From Acidimicrobiia bacterium (GTDB lineage Bacteria > Actinomycetota > Acidimicrobiia > IMCC26256 > PALSA-610): DNA of 64,000 bases. A program made the position numbers and the translations under genes. The notes under the pieces were generated by a model, which had not been told where the DNA came from, did no database searches, and worked only from the letters and a program-made list of their open reading frames with translations. Of the stretch, positions 35,718 through 44,164 are shown piece by piece. Position 1 is the stretch's first letter. Every line of letters starts with the position of its first letter. The stretch covers positions 235,965 through 299,964 of the forward strand of contig BPGH01000001.1 of the NCBI GenBank assembly GCA_026002935.1. The letters are read 5' to 3'.

Positions 35718-37103
35718 GTGAGCGACACGACCGACGAGCGCAACGGACGGTGGCAGGAGGCGGCCCGGCGCCACCTCTGGCTGCACTTCAGCCGGCTCGG
35801 CCGCTACGCGCAGCACGAACTGCCGGTGGTCACCCGGGGCGAGGGCTGCCACGTGTGGGACCAGCACGGCCGCCGGCGGATCGACGCCCTGTCGGGGCTG
35901 TTCGTCGTGCAGGCCGGGTACGGCCGCCGGGAGCTCGCCGAGGCGGGCGCCCGCCAGGCCGAGACGATGAACTACTTCCCCATCTGGTCCTACGGGCACC
36001 CGCCCGCGATCGAGCTGGCGGAGCGCCTCGCGCGGCTCGCGCCGGGCGACCTGAACCGGGTGTTCTTCACCACGGGCGGCTCGGAGGCCGTCGAGTCGGC
36101 GTGGAAGCTCGCGCGCCAGTACTTCCGCGCCATCGGCCAGCCCCAGCGGTACAAGGTGATCGCCCGGCGCACCGCGTACCACGGCACGACGCTCGGCGCC
36201 CTCGCGATCACGGGCCTGCCGGGGTTCCGCACCCCCTTCGAGCCCCTCACCCCGGGCGGCGTGCACGTCCGCAACACCAACCGCTACCGCGACCCGCTCG
36301 GCAAGGACGAGCACGCGTTCGCCGAGGCCTGCGCGGCCGCGATCGAGGACGCGATCTGCTTCGAGGGTCCGGAGACCGTCGCGGCGGTGTTCCTCGAACC
36401 GGTGCAGAACGCCGGGGGCTGCTTCACCCCGCCGGACGGCTACTTCCGGCGGGTCCGCGAGATCTGCGACCGGTACGGCGTGCTGCTCGTCTCCGACGAG
36501 GTGATCTGCGGGTACGGGCGGCTCGGCACGATGTTCGGCGCCCAGCGCTACGACTACCTCCCCGACATGATCACGACCGCGAAGGGCCTCACGAGCGGCT
36601 ACTCCCCCCTCGGGGCGGTGCTGTGCCGGGACTTCCTCGCCGAGCCGTTCCTCACCGGCGACGCGTCCTTCGCGCACGGCCTGACCTTCGGGGGCCACCC
36701 GGTCGGCTGCGCGGTCGCGCTCGCGAACCTCGCGCTGTTCGAGGAGGAGGACCTCCTCGGGAACGTCCGCCGCAACGAGGACGGCTTCCGCGAGCGCCTC
36801 GAGTCGCTCTACGACCTGCCGATCGTCGGGGACGTGCGGGGCGCGGGCTGGTTCTGGGCCGTCGAGCTCGTGAAGGACCAGGCGACCCAGGAGCGCTTCC
36901 CACGCGACCAGGTCGAGGAGGTGCTCCGGGGCTTCGTCGCGCCCGCGCTCTACGACGCGGGCCTGATCTGCCGCACCGACGACCGCGGCGACCCGGTGAT
37001 CCAGCTCGCGCCGCCGCTCGTCATGGGGCCCGGGCTGCTCGACGAGGTCACCGACGTCCTCCGCCGCGTGCTCGCCGACGCGTCGGCGAAGGTGCACGGG
37101 TGA
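35718..37103 (+). CDS. Class III omega-aminotransferase, probably putrescine-pyruvate type
   Basis: A 461-residue PLP aminotransferase resembling SpuC. It has TTGGSEAVESAWKLARQYFR (phosphate site), RRTAYHGTTLGALAITGLPG, then VSDEVICGYGRLG with the ring Asp and TTAKGLTSGYSPLGAV with the Schiff-base Lys. The omega-amine/pyruvate assignment rests on these motifs and on alanine dehydrogenase coming next, which would recycle the alanine formed. Start GTG at 35718 with upstream AGGAAG-like site. Confidence 0.85.
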   Translation: MSDTTDERNGRWQEAARRHLWLHFSRLGRYAQHELPVVTRGEGCHVWDQHGRRRIDALSGLFVVQAGYGRRELAEAGARQAETMNYFPIWSYGHPPAIELAERLARLAPGDLNRVFFTTGGSEAVESAWKLARQYFRAIGQPQRYKVIARRTAYHGTTLGALAITGLPGFRTPFEPLTPGGVHVRNTNRYRDPLGKDEHAFAEACAAAIEDAICFEGPETVAAVFLEPVQNAGGCFTPPDGYFRRVREICDRYGVLLVSDEVICGYGRLGTMFGAQRYDYLPDMITTAKGLTSGYSPLGAVLCRDFLAEPFLTGDASFAHGLTFGGHPVGCAVALANLALFEEEDLLGNVRRNEDGFRERLESLYDLPIVGDVRGAGWFWAVELVKDQATQERFPRDQVEEVLRGFVAPALYDAGLICRTDDRGDPVIQLAPPLVMGPGLLDEVTDVLRRVLADASAKVHG

Positions 37104-37107
37104 GGCC

Positions 37108-38242
37108 GTGACGCCGGGCACGACGACCGTGGGGGTGCCCCGCGAGATCAAGACCGAGGAGCACCGCGTCGCGATCACCCCCGACGGCGTCGCCGAGATG
37201 GCCCACCGCGGCGTGGACGTGGTCGTCGAGCGCGGCGCGGGGGCCGACTCGGGCATCTCCGACGACGACTACCGCGGGGCGGGGGCGCGAAGTCGTCGCG
37301 TCGGCGGCCGAGGTCTGGGAGCGGGCCGGGATCGTGCTGAAGGTGAAGGAGCCCCAGCGCGAGGAGCTCGCGTACCTGCGGCCGGGCCTCGTGCTGTTCG
37401 CGTACCTCCACCTGGCCGCCTACCCGGAGGTCGCCCGCGCCCTGCTGGACGCGAAGGCGACCGCCGTCGCCTACGAGACCGTGCAGCTCCCCAACGGGAC
37501 GCTGCCGCTGCTCGCACCCATGAGCGAGGTCGCCGGCCGGATGGCCCCGCAGATCGGCGCGCACTTCCTCGAGCGGGCGCAGGGCGGCCGCGGGGTGCTG
37601 CTCGGCGGCGCGCCCGGCGTGCGCCCGGCGCGCGTCGTCGTGCTCGGGGCGGGCAACGTCGGCTGGAACGCCGCCTGGATCGCGCAGGGCATGGAGGCCG
37701 AGGTGCTGCTGCTCGACAAGAACCTCGACCGGCTCCGATGGGTCGACCAGATCCACCGGGGGCGGATCATGACCCTCGCGAGCAACCGGGGCGCGGTCGC
37801 CCGCGCCGTCGCCGACGCGGACCTCGTGATCGGCGCCGTGCTCGTCCCGGGCGGGCGCGCACCCGTCCTGGTCACCGAGGAGATGGTCACGACCATGAAG
37901 CGCGGGGCGGTGATCGTCGACTGCGCGATCGACCAGGGCGGCTGCGTCGAGGGGATCCGCGAGACGACGCACGCCGACCCGGTGTACGAGGCCCACGGCG
38001 TCCTGCACTACGCGGTCGGCAACGTGCCGGGCGCCGTGCCCAACACGTCGACGTACGCGCTCACCAACGCCACCCTCCCCTACGCGATCGAGCTGGCCGT
38101 CCGGGGGGTGCGCGCGGCGGTCGAGCGCGACCCGGCGCTCGCCGCCGGGGTCAACACCTGCGGCGGCCGGGTCCCCAACGCCGCGGTGGCGGGCGCGCTC
38201 GGCGCCGACCCGACCCCGCTCGCGGCCTGCTGGGACGCGTGA
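37108..38242 (+). CDS. ald: Alanine dehydrogenase, one apparent frameshift
   Basis: Interconverts alanine and pyruvate with NAD+. The start reads TVGVPREIKTEEHRVAITPD. The frame shifts near 37275-37300 within the GC-rich stretch after DDDYR and resumes as VWERAGIVLKVKEPQREEL. Then come MSEVAGRMAPQIGAHFLER, the dinucleotide loop VVVLGAGNVGWNAAWIA and HYAVGNVPGAVPNTST. All catalytic parts are present in the combined frames. Last gene of the putrescine operon, where it would regenerate pyruvate for transamination. Confidence 0.9.
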
Positions 38243-38269
38243 CCCCGGCGCCGGGGCCGACCGGCCGGC

Positions 38270-38524
38270 TCAGGCCCGCCCGTCGGAAGGCGTGTCCTGC
38301 GCGCCGTGCAGCTCCTGGAGCGCGTCGATCGCCTCCTTCGGAGGGCGCGCGGCGTCGCGGTTGGCCTGCTGGAGCTGGGCGAAGATCTCCTCGCGGTGCA
38401 CGTCGATCGACCGCGGCGCCTTGATCCCGAGCCGCACCTGGTCACCGCGCACCTCGAGGACGGTCACGACGATCTCGTGCCCGATCATGATGCTCTGGTT
38501 CGCACGCCGGGTGAGCACGAGCAC
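38270..38524 (-). CDS. csrA: Carbon storage regulator CsrA
   Basis: An 84-residue RNA-binding regulator. It begins VLVLTRRANQSIMIGHEIVV, has VLEVRGDQVRLGIKAPRSID with the RNA-contacting core, and HREEIFAQLQQAN. A longer than usual C-terminal tail (about 20 residues) follows. CsrA blocks ribosome binding on target mRNAs such as flagellin and is titrated by FliW, encoded just upstream. The GTG at 38524 lies behind GGGAGGG. A TATGCT box upstream could give it its own promoter. Confidence 0.95.
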   Translation of the reverse strand: MLVLTRRANQSIMIGHEIVVTVLEVRGDQVRLGIKAPRSIDVHREEIFAQLQQANRDAARPPKEAIDALQELHGAQDTPSDGRA

Positions 38525-38646
38525 GGGTTCCCTCCCTGGCCGTCCGCCGCGCCGCGGGCGGGCGGTCAGCATAACGCCGGGCGGGACGCGCCACGAGGTC
38601 CGCGCGCGTGCGTGCCGGGACGAACGCGCTGTGTGGGCGGGAACGG

Positions 38647-39075
38647 TCAGGCGGCGGCGAGGGGCGCCGCGACGCTGTAGCCCGAGGCGGCGAGCACCAC
38701 CTGCGCGGCTTCCAGGGTGTGCCGGTTGACGACGACCGGGCCGAGCAGGTTGAGCGTGGCGTCCTCGGGACGGTCGCGCAGCGTCACGACGCAGAAGACC
38801 AGTGCGTCCTCCGGCGCGCGCAGCCCGAGCCGCGCCGCGGTCGCGTCGTCGAGGTCGAACTCGTAGTCGGGGTAGAAGACCCACGGCGGCACGACGACGA
38901 AGCCGACTTCGTCGTCGTCGAGCGACGACATCAGCATGAACGGCGTGTCGGCCGGGCCCCAGGGCGTGAGCTCGAAGCGGTGCGAGTCCGGGAACCCGGG
39001 GAGCCCCGCCGGGAAGGTGATCTCGACCGAGACCGCCTCCACGCCGTCCGTCACGTCGGTTCCCGTCATGCCCAC
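38647..39075 (-). CDS. fliW: Flagellar assembly factor FliW
   Basis: FliW binds CsrA and is displaced by unexported flagellin, coupling flagellin translation to secretion. The 142-residue protein has ITFPAGLPGFPDSHRFELTP, FMLMSSLDDDEVGFVVVPPW and the closing VTLRDRPEDATLNLLGPVVV, NRHTLEAAQ, all FliW hallmarks. Two starts are possible (GTG 39075 or ATG 39069). It follows flgL by 9 bp and precedes csrA by about 120 bp. Confidence 0.94.
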   Translation of the reverse strand: MGMTGTDVTDGVEAVSVEITFPAGLPGFPDSHRFELTPWGPADTPFMLMSSLDDDEVGFVVVPPWVFYPDYEFDLDDATAARLGLRAPEDALVFCVVTLRDRPEDATLNLLGPVVVNRHTLEAAQVVLAASGYSVAAPLAAA

Positions 39076-39084
39076 GTCACGCCC

Positions 39085-39975
39085 CTACCGGAGGAAGTCC
39101 ACGAGCGAGGGCTGGATCGCCCGCGCCGTCGCCTGCAGGGCCGCCTGGTAGGCGACCTCCTGGAGCTGCAGCTCCATCACCGCCTGGGCCAGGTCGGTGT
39201 CCTCGACGTTCGAGAGGTTCTGGCGCATCGTGAGGGCGTCCGCCGTGTTCCGGTCCTTCATCGTCTCGACACGGCGGTACCTCGTACCGACCTCGGCGAG
39301 GCGGGTCTTCACCGTCTCCGTACGCGTGTCCAGATCGGCAACGAGCGTGTCGAGCTGAGCCGGGTCGGTACGGATGGCGTTCGCGATCTGGTTCACCGCG
39401 AGGAACAGGTCGTCGCCGGTCGGGCCGAACACCTCGTCGCCGTTGACGTTGATCTGGACCCGCACACCCGGCGCGACGGTGCGCTCGACCGCCTGCGACA
39501 CGCCCTGGTAGACGCCCGAGGCGTCGTAGGCGGCGTCGGCCGACGCCGTGCCCGCGAACACCGCGCGCCCGTTGAACTCGGTGTTGGCGAGGCCGAGCAG
39601 CGACTCGCGGATCTTCTCGACCTCGCTCGCGATCCCGCTGCGGGCCGTCGCGTCGGAGGACGCGTTGCGGGCCTGGATCGCGAGGTCGCGCACGCGGTTG
39701 AGCTGCTCCACCACGGCGGTCAGCGCGTTGTCCGCGATGCCGAGCCAGCCGAGCGCGTCGTCGATGTTGCGGGAGATCTGCTCGTTGCGGCCCATGTCGG
39801 AGCGCAGCCGCAGCGCGGAGACGGCGTCGACCGGCGAGTCCGAGGGGCGGCGGAGCCGCTTGAGCGACGAGATCTCGTCCTGCTTGCGCCCGAGGGCCGC
39901 GAGGTTGCGCTGCAGGTTGTCGGTCGAGCGACGGGCGAGCGACGTGTGGGCGATTCGGAAGTCAGCGGACGGCAT
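39085..39975 (-). CDS. flgL: Flagellar hook-associated protein 3 (FlgL)
   Basis: Hook-filament junction protein. The 296-residue product has conserved flagellin-like ends: SLARRSTDNLQRNLAALGRK and LKRLRRPSDSPVDAVSALRL at the N-terminus, and NVEDTDLAQAVMELQLQEVA plus LQATARAIQPSLVDFLR at the C-terminus. The short middle domain has AVFAGTASADAAYDASG. Intact; it lies 20 bp downstream of flgK in the flgN-flgK-flgL-fliW-csrA operon. Confidence 0.95.
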   Translation of the reverse strand: MPSADFRIAHTSLARRSTDNLQRNLAALGRKQDEISSLKRLRRPSDSPVDAVSALRLRSDMGRNEQISRNIDDALGWLGIADNALTAVVEQLNRVRDLAIQARNASSDATARSGIASEVEKIRESLLGLANTEFNGRAVFAGTASADAAYDASGVYQGVSQAVERTVAPGVRVQINVNGDEVFGPTGDDLFLAVNQIANAIRTDPAQLDTLVADLDTRTETVKTRLAEVGTRYRRVETMKDRNTADALTMRQNLSNVEDTDLAQAVMELQLQEVAYQAALQATARAIQPSLVDFLR

Positions 39976-39995
39976 GGCCGGTCACCTCGGCACCT

Positions 39996-41690
39996 TCATC
40001 GGCCGACCACACCCGTGCGGTTGACGAGCGTGTCGAGCAGCTGGTCGATCGTGGTCATGTAGCGCGCGGCGGCCTCGTAGGCGCGCTGGAACTGGATCAT
40101 GTTCACCATCTCCTCGTCGATGTTGACGCCCGAGACGGCGTTGCGCGCCTCGTCGACGCGCGAGGTCGCCTCGGTCTGGATGTCGAGGCGCCGGTCGGTG
40201 GTCTGCGCGTCGACGCCGAGGGCGACGATGAACGAGCGGTACAGCGCGTCGGCGCCGGTGGCGGACGTGGCGAGCTCCGCGAGGTCGAGCGCGCGGCTGC
40301 CGTCGAGCGGGCCGCCGCCGGCGACCCCGGCGGCGACGGCCGCGGGGTTGCCGTCGACCCCGCTCGCGAGCGCGAGGGTCGCGGCCGAGGTCCCGGTGAA
40401 CATGGCACGCCCGCCGACGCCGTCGGATCCGACCGCGGTGGTCCCGAGCAGGGTCGCGAACCCGGCGTTGGCGCCGTTGGCCCGGACCGTCAGGCTGTTC
40501 GTCCCCGTCGGGGTGATCGCGACCGACAGCGGCTCGCCGGGCGCGCCGGTCACGGTCACGGTCGCGGCGCCGGGTCCGATCGCCCCGTCCACCGCGGCCT
40601 GGAGGGCCGCCTGGAGCGCCGCGGCGCCGCCGGCGCCCGACCAGTCGGCGCCCGCGACGGTCACGGTCGCGTACCCGCCGCCGTTGAGCGCGACCTGGAA
40701 CTCGAGGTTGCCCGCGGCGCTCTGGTCACGGTCGGCGGCGGCGATCTCCCCGGTGATCGCGCCGTGGAGCGCGTTCACGTCGTCGCGCAGCCTGGCCGCG
40801 ACGGTGTCGAGATCGGCCAGGTACGAGGGGAGCGTCGAGTTGACCGCCTCCAGCATCCCCCCGGCCGTGCCCGACGACACCGACGCGGCGAACCCGTCCT
40901 TCACCCACCGGATCACGACGGGCGAGGACCCGGCGTCGAGCTGCAGCGCCTCGGCCCGGTCCTCGCTGACGAGCGGGGTCCCCCCGACGTAGACGTTGAC
41001 CTGGCCCCACTCGCCGGGGCGGATGGTCGCACCGATCATCCCGGCGAGCTTGTTCGCGAGGAGGTCGCGCTGGTCCTGCAGGTCGTTCGACGAGAGCCCG
41101 GCGATCTCCGCGTTCTTGATCGTCTCGTTGAGCTGGGCGACGGTCGCCGCGGTCGCGTTGACGTCCGCGACGAGCGCCTCGAGCTCGCTGATCGTGTCGC
41201 TACGCAGCTGCGCGATGGCCGCGGCCGCCTCGTTGAACCCGGTCGCGAGGGTGCGGGCGCGCTCGATGAGCTGGGTACGGGCCGCGGGGTCGGCCGGGTT
41301 GTTGGCGACGTCGTCCCACCCCGCCCAGAAGTCGACGAACTGGCGGGCGAGCCCGACGTCGCCGGGCTCGGCGAAGAGCTGCTCCAGGCGGTCGAGCACC
41401 TGACGCGCCTGCTCGAGGTGCCCCTTCGCGCCGTGCTCGAGCGCGGCCCGGATCTCGAGGAACTGGTCGCGGTAGCGGACGACGTCCTGGATCTCGACGC
41501 CGCGCCCGTCGCCGTTCCAGCGCGACCAGAAGGCCGGCGAGAGCGGCGGGCCGACGTTGACCATGTCGATCCGCTGGCGCGAGTAGCCCTCGGTGTTCGC
41601 GTTCGCGATGTTGTGGCCGGCGAGCTCCAGGCCGCGCCGCTGCGCGTAGAGCGAGCTCAGTGCGGTGTGCAGCGCGGAGAAGTTCGACAC
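39996..41690 (-). CDS. flgK: Flagellar hook-associated protein 1 (FlgK)
   Basis: Hook-filament junction protein of 564 residues. The GTG start gives VSNFSALHTALSSLYAQRRG, then HNIANANTEGYSRQR, the rod/hook family signature. The C-terminus VSGVNIDEEMVNMIQFQRAY, EAAARYMTTIDQLLDTLVN is equally diagnostic. The middle (about 330-460) is a variable domain with repeated Ala/Gly/Thr. Intact. Located 10 bp downstream of flgN. Confidence 0.95.
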   Translation of the reverse strand: MSNFSALHTALSSLYAQRRGLELAGHNIANANTEGYSRQRIDMVNVGPPLSPAFWSRWNGDGRGVEIQDVVRYRDQFLEIRAALEHGAKGHLEQARQVLDRLEQLFAEPGDVGLARQFVDFWAGWDDVANNPADPAARTQLIERARTLATGFNEAAAAIAQLRSDTISELEALVADVNATAATVAQLNETIKNAEIAGLSSNDLQDQRDLLANKLAGMIGATIRPGEWGQVNVYVGGTPLVSEDRAEALQLDAGSSPVVIRWVKDGFAASVSSGTAGGMLEAVNSTLPSYLADLDTVAARLRDDVNALHGAITGEIAAADRDQSAAGNLEFQVALNGGGYATVTVAGADWSGAGGAAALQAALQAAVDGAIGPGAATVTVTGAPGEPLSVAITPTGTNSLTVRANGANAGFATLLGTTAVGSDGVGGRAMFTGTSAATLALASGVDGNPAAVAAGVAGGGPLDGSRALDLAELATSATGADALYRSFIVALGVDAQTTDRRLDIQTEATSRVDEARNAVSGVNIDEEMVNMIQFQRAYEAAARYMTTIDQLLDTLVNRTGVVGR

Positions 41691-41700
41691 GGTCGCGGCC

Positions 41701-42186
41701 TCAGATCGCCTCGTCGACGAGCCGGAGCGCGAGCGTTCGGTCGGTCGCCGCGCCCGCGGCGTTGTACGCCTCGATGTCGATCTCGCCGATCGCGTGCAAG
41801 GCCTCGCGGGTGGCGATCTGGCCCCGCTGCAGGAGGTCGCGGTTGGCCTTCGCCACGCTGTCGATCTCCTGCGCGAGGGCGAGCAGCGCGCGGCGGTGCT
41901 CCGCGAAGATCCCGTCCCACGGCGGCGGGGCGAGCGACGCGAGCTCCCGCAGCGACGGTGCATCGGAGAGCTGCATCTCGCCCGCGACGCCGGCGAGCGT
42001 CACCGCCCGCTCAAGCTCGGTCCGCTTGATCTCGGCGAGGACGGTCTCGACCTCGCGCGTGGCGTGCGGGAGCCACCGGTTGCGCCCGGCGGCGAGCACG
42101 AGCTGCTCCTCCTCGAGCTTGAACACGAGGAGCTCGAGCAGCTGGCGCTCGCGCCACAGGATGTTCGAAACCTCGCTGAGCGACAT
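41701..42186 (-). CDS. flgN: FlgN-type flagellar export chaperone
   Basis: An all-helical chaperone for FlgK/FlgL export. It has LSEVSNILWRERQLLELLVF and KLEEEQLVLAAGRNRWLPHA at the N-terminus and a C-terminal AYNAAGAATDRTLALRLVDE. I chose the ATG at 42186 (161 aa): it has GAGG 8 bp upstream, and the longer ATG at 42225 coincides with the -10 element of a candidate sigma-28 promoter (42222-42248). First gene of the minus-strand filament-junction operon. Confidence 0.85.
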   Translation of the reverse strand: MSLSEVSNILWRERQLLELLVFKLEEEQLVLAAGRNRWLPHATREVETVLAEIKRTELERAVTLAGVAGEMQLSDAPSLRELASLAPPPWDGIFAEHRRALLALAQEIDSVAKANRDLLQRGQIATREALHAIGEIDIEAYNAAGAATDRTLALRLVDEAI

Positions 42187-42221
42187 CTCCGGCACCTCGT
42201 CCGCCCGCTCCGACGCTGTGT

Positions 42222-42248
42222 TCATCGGCGCCGGGCCCGGTTTGATGA
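42222..42248 (-). promoter_or_regulatory. Candidate sigma-28 promoter for flgN-flgK-flgL-fliW-csrA
   Basis: On the minus strand TCAT, 15 bp, GCCGATGA. The -10 has six of eight bases of the GCCGATAA consensus. Its position moves the flgN start to 42186. Confidence 0.55.
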
Positions 42249-42314
42249 AGGGACCGGCCCGTGGCGGGCGTCACGGCGGGCCCCGGCGGGCGGGGCCGGG
42301 CGGGCCGGCGGCGC

Positions 42315-42983
42315 TCAGCGGAGGAGGCCGAGGGCGACGCCGCGCCGCAGCGCCTCGTGGCGGTTGGCCGCCTCGAGCTTGGTGTAGAGGTGGTGCAGGT
42401 GGGTCTTGACGGTCGCGAGGCTCACCGCGAGCGCGTCCGCGATCTCGCGGTTGGACCGGCCGTCGGCGAGCAGCGCGAGCACCTCGCGCTCGCGCGCCGA
42501 GAGCGCGGCACCCGCGGGACCCGGCGCCGCCGCCACCGGGCGCACCCCGCCGGCGAGCTCGGCGCCCAGCGCCGGGGCCACGTGGGCGACGCCCTTCGCC
42601 GCGGCCTCGACCGCCGCGGCGAGGTCGTCGGCCGGCCCGTTGCGCGACGCGACGCCGAGGACCCCGAGCGCGAGCAGGTACGGCACCACCGGACGGTGGG
42701 CGGCGTCGACGAGGGCGACGACGGCCGGGCGCGGGTGGACCGCGCAGCACCGGCGGGCGGCGTCCACCACCTCGAGGTCGGTGGCGCGGCCGAGCACCAC
42801 GAGCCCGCAGCGGTCCATCTGCGCGACGCGCACGCCTTCCCGCGCGGCGTGGGTCTCGACGACGCTCTCGACGCCGAGGCGCGCGAGCACGGCGGCGATC
42901 CCTGCCCGCGCGAGGGGCAGCTCGTCGACGACGACCGCGGCGCGTGCCGCGTCGCCCGTGCCGTTGCCGCCTTCCGGGTCCAC
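42315..42983 (-). CDS. LuxR/NarL-family regulator with a degenerate receiver
   Basis: A response-regulator-like protein. The N-terminal 130 residues look like a receiver (ARAAVVVDELPLARAGIAAV), but where the phospho-acceptor Asp should be the sequence reads CGLVVLGRATD, so phosphorylation is unlikely. The C-terminal LuxR HTH is intact: LSAREREVLALLADGRSNRE and IADALAVSLATVKTHLHHLY. The start is uncertain (GTG at 42983; an earlier start at 43061 is possible). It diverges from the sigma-28 gene and may control flagellar genes. Confidence 0.82.
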   Translation of the reverse strand: MDPEGGNGTGDAARAAVVVDELPLARAGIAAVLARLGVESVVETHAAREGVRVAQMDRCGLVVLGRATDLEVVDAARRCCAVHPRPAVVALVDAAHRPVVPYLLALGVLGVASRNGPADDLAAAVEAAAKGVAHVAPALGAELAGGVRPVAAAPGPAGAALSAREREVLALLADGRSNREIADALAVSLATVKTHLHHLYTKLEAANRHEALRRGVALGLLR

Positions 42984-43170
42984 CGGCCTCCCCAGCCCGA
43001 GCCCCGCGCATCGTACCGCGCCGGGCGCGACCACGGCCACGATCCGCAGTCCGACAATCAATCCTGCGGTTGATCAAGCGGCCGCACTGCCGCCGCCGAG
43101 ACCATCCCTGCGACCGGCGGGACGGCCCGACGGTCGACGGAGCCGAGCGACCTGGGACGGGGGGCACACC
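42984..43170. other. Divergent gap between the LuxR-type gene and sigma-28
   Basis: An inverted repeat ATCAA-N8-TTGAT lies at about 43059-43076 in the only AT-rich patch. This is a plausible operator or activator site. No gene is seen. Confidence 0.4.
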
Positions 43171-44040
43171 GTGAAGACCCAGCACATCGACATCGAGCGG
43201 GCCGCCTACGAGGACGCCCTCGTGCGCGAGCACCTCCCGCTCGTCCAGTACGTCGTGTCGGAGATCGCCAACCGGGTCCCGAGCCACGTGAGCCGCGCCG
43301 ACCTCGTCTCGGCGGGCATGCTCGGCCTCGCGCAGGCCGCCCGGACGTTCGACCCCGGGCGCGGCATCGCCTTCGACCGCTTCGCCTCCACCCGGATCCG
43401 CGGCGCGCTCCTCGACGAGCTGCGCGGCCGCGACTGGGCGAGCCGCTCGGTGCGGGCCCGGGCCCGCAGCCTCCAGCAGGCGCAGGAGGACCTGACGAGC
43501 CGCCTCGGCCGGCCCCCGACACCCGAGGAGCTGGCGCGCGAGCTCGACGTGCCGCTCGAGCAGGTGCACAAGCTCGTCGAGGACGTCCACCGCGCGACCG
43601 TCCTCAACTACGACTCGCTCGTGCTCGAGGGCGACGCCGAGTCGTTCCTCGCGAGCGACGACGGCGCGCCGGAGGACGAGCTCCTCGACCGCGAACGCAA
43701 GGCGTACCTCATGGACGCGATCAAGGCGCTGCCCGAGCGGCTGCGCTTCGTGGTCATGAGCTACTTCTTCGAGGAGCGCTCGATGCAGGAGATCGCCGAC
43801 GAGCTCGGCGTGAGCGAGTCGCGTGTCTCCCAGCTGCGCGCCGAGGCGCTCGCGCTGCTGAAGGACGGGATCAACTCCCAGCTCGAGCCGGACGCGGTGA
43901 CGGTCGAGGCCCGGCCGAACGGCCGGGTCGCGCGCCGCAAGGCCGCCTACTACGCCGCGGTCGCGGCCGGCTCCGACTTCCGCACCCGCGTGTCGGAGCG
44001 GCCGGTCGTGACGACCGACCGGGTGATCGTCCGCCGGTAG
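43171..44040 (+). CDS. fliA: RNA polymerase sigma-28 factor (FliA/WhiG family)
   Basis: A 289-residue group 3 sigma factor. Region 2 has VREHLPLVQYVVSEIANRVP, LVSAGMLGLAQAARTFDPGR and FDRFASTRIRGALLDELRGR. Region 3 has RARARSLQQAQEDLTSRLGR and PPTPEELARELDV. Region 4 has ALPERLRFVVMSYFFEERSM and EIADELGVSESRVSQLRAEA. A 50-residue Arg-rich C-terminal tail is unusual. The GTG at 43171 lies right after GGGGGGCACACC. It should read the T..A-N15-GCCGA-type promoters listed here, and may be held by the RsiG homologue at 11298. Confidence 0.94.
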   Translation: MKTQHIDIERAAYEDALVREHLPLVQYVVSEIANRVPSHVSRADLVSAGMLGLAQAARTFDPGRGIAFDRFASTRIRGALLDELRGRDWASRSVRARARSLQQAQEDLTSRLGRPPTPEELARELDVPLEQVHKLVEDVHRATVLNYDSLVLEGDAESFLASDDGAPEDELLDRERKAYLMDAIKALPERLRFVVMSYFFEERSMQEIADELGVSESRVSQLRAEALALLKDGINSQLEPDAVTVEARPNGRVARRKAAYYAAVAAGSDFRTRVSERPVVTTDRVIVRR

Positions 44041-44084
44041 CGGGCGGCCGCCGCGGACCGGGACGGACATCCGCGGCGAACCCC

Positions 44085-44111
44085 TCAGGTCGGTCGCCGA
44101 CCTGCCGAGCG
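44085..44111 (+). promoter_or_regulatory. Candidate sigma-28 promoter of flagellin gene 1
   Basis: TCAG, 15 bp, GCCGAGCG. The spacer contains most of a hairpin-forming palindrome CAGGTCGG-TCG-CCGACCTG (44086-44104), which may also serve as terminator for the sigma gene. Confidence 0.5.
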
Positions 44112-44121
44112 GGGCGTCAGA

Positions 44122-44156
44122 TCCGAGGGAATCGGGCCGCGCACATCACGGAGGAG
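44122..44156 (+). promoter_or_regulatory. Flagellin 1 leader: two candidate CsrA sites
   Basis: A hairpin CCGA-GGGAA-TCGG (44123-44135) puts GGA in its loop. A second GGA lies in CACGGAGGAG (44147-44156), the Shine-Dalgarno site itself. This two-site layout is known for CsrA control of Bacillus hag. Confidence 0.55.
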
Positions 44157-44164
44157 AAGCGCCG

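Noticed and set aside
44086..44104. Palindrome after the sigma gene as a repressor operator
   Set aside because: It overlaps the sigma-28-like promoter spacer and may simply be a terminator; not enough to claim an operator.
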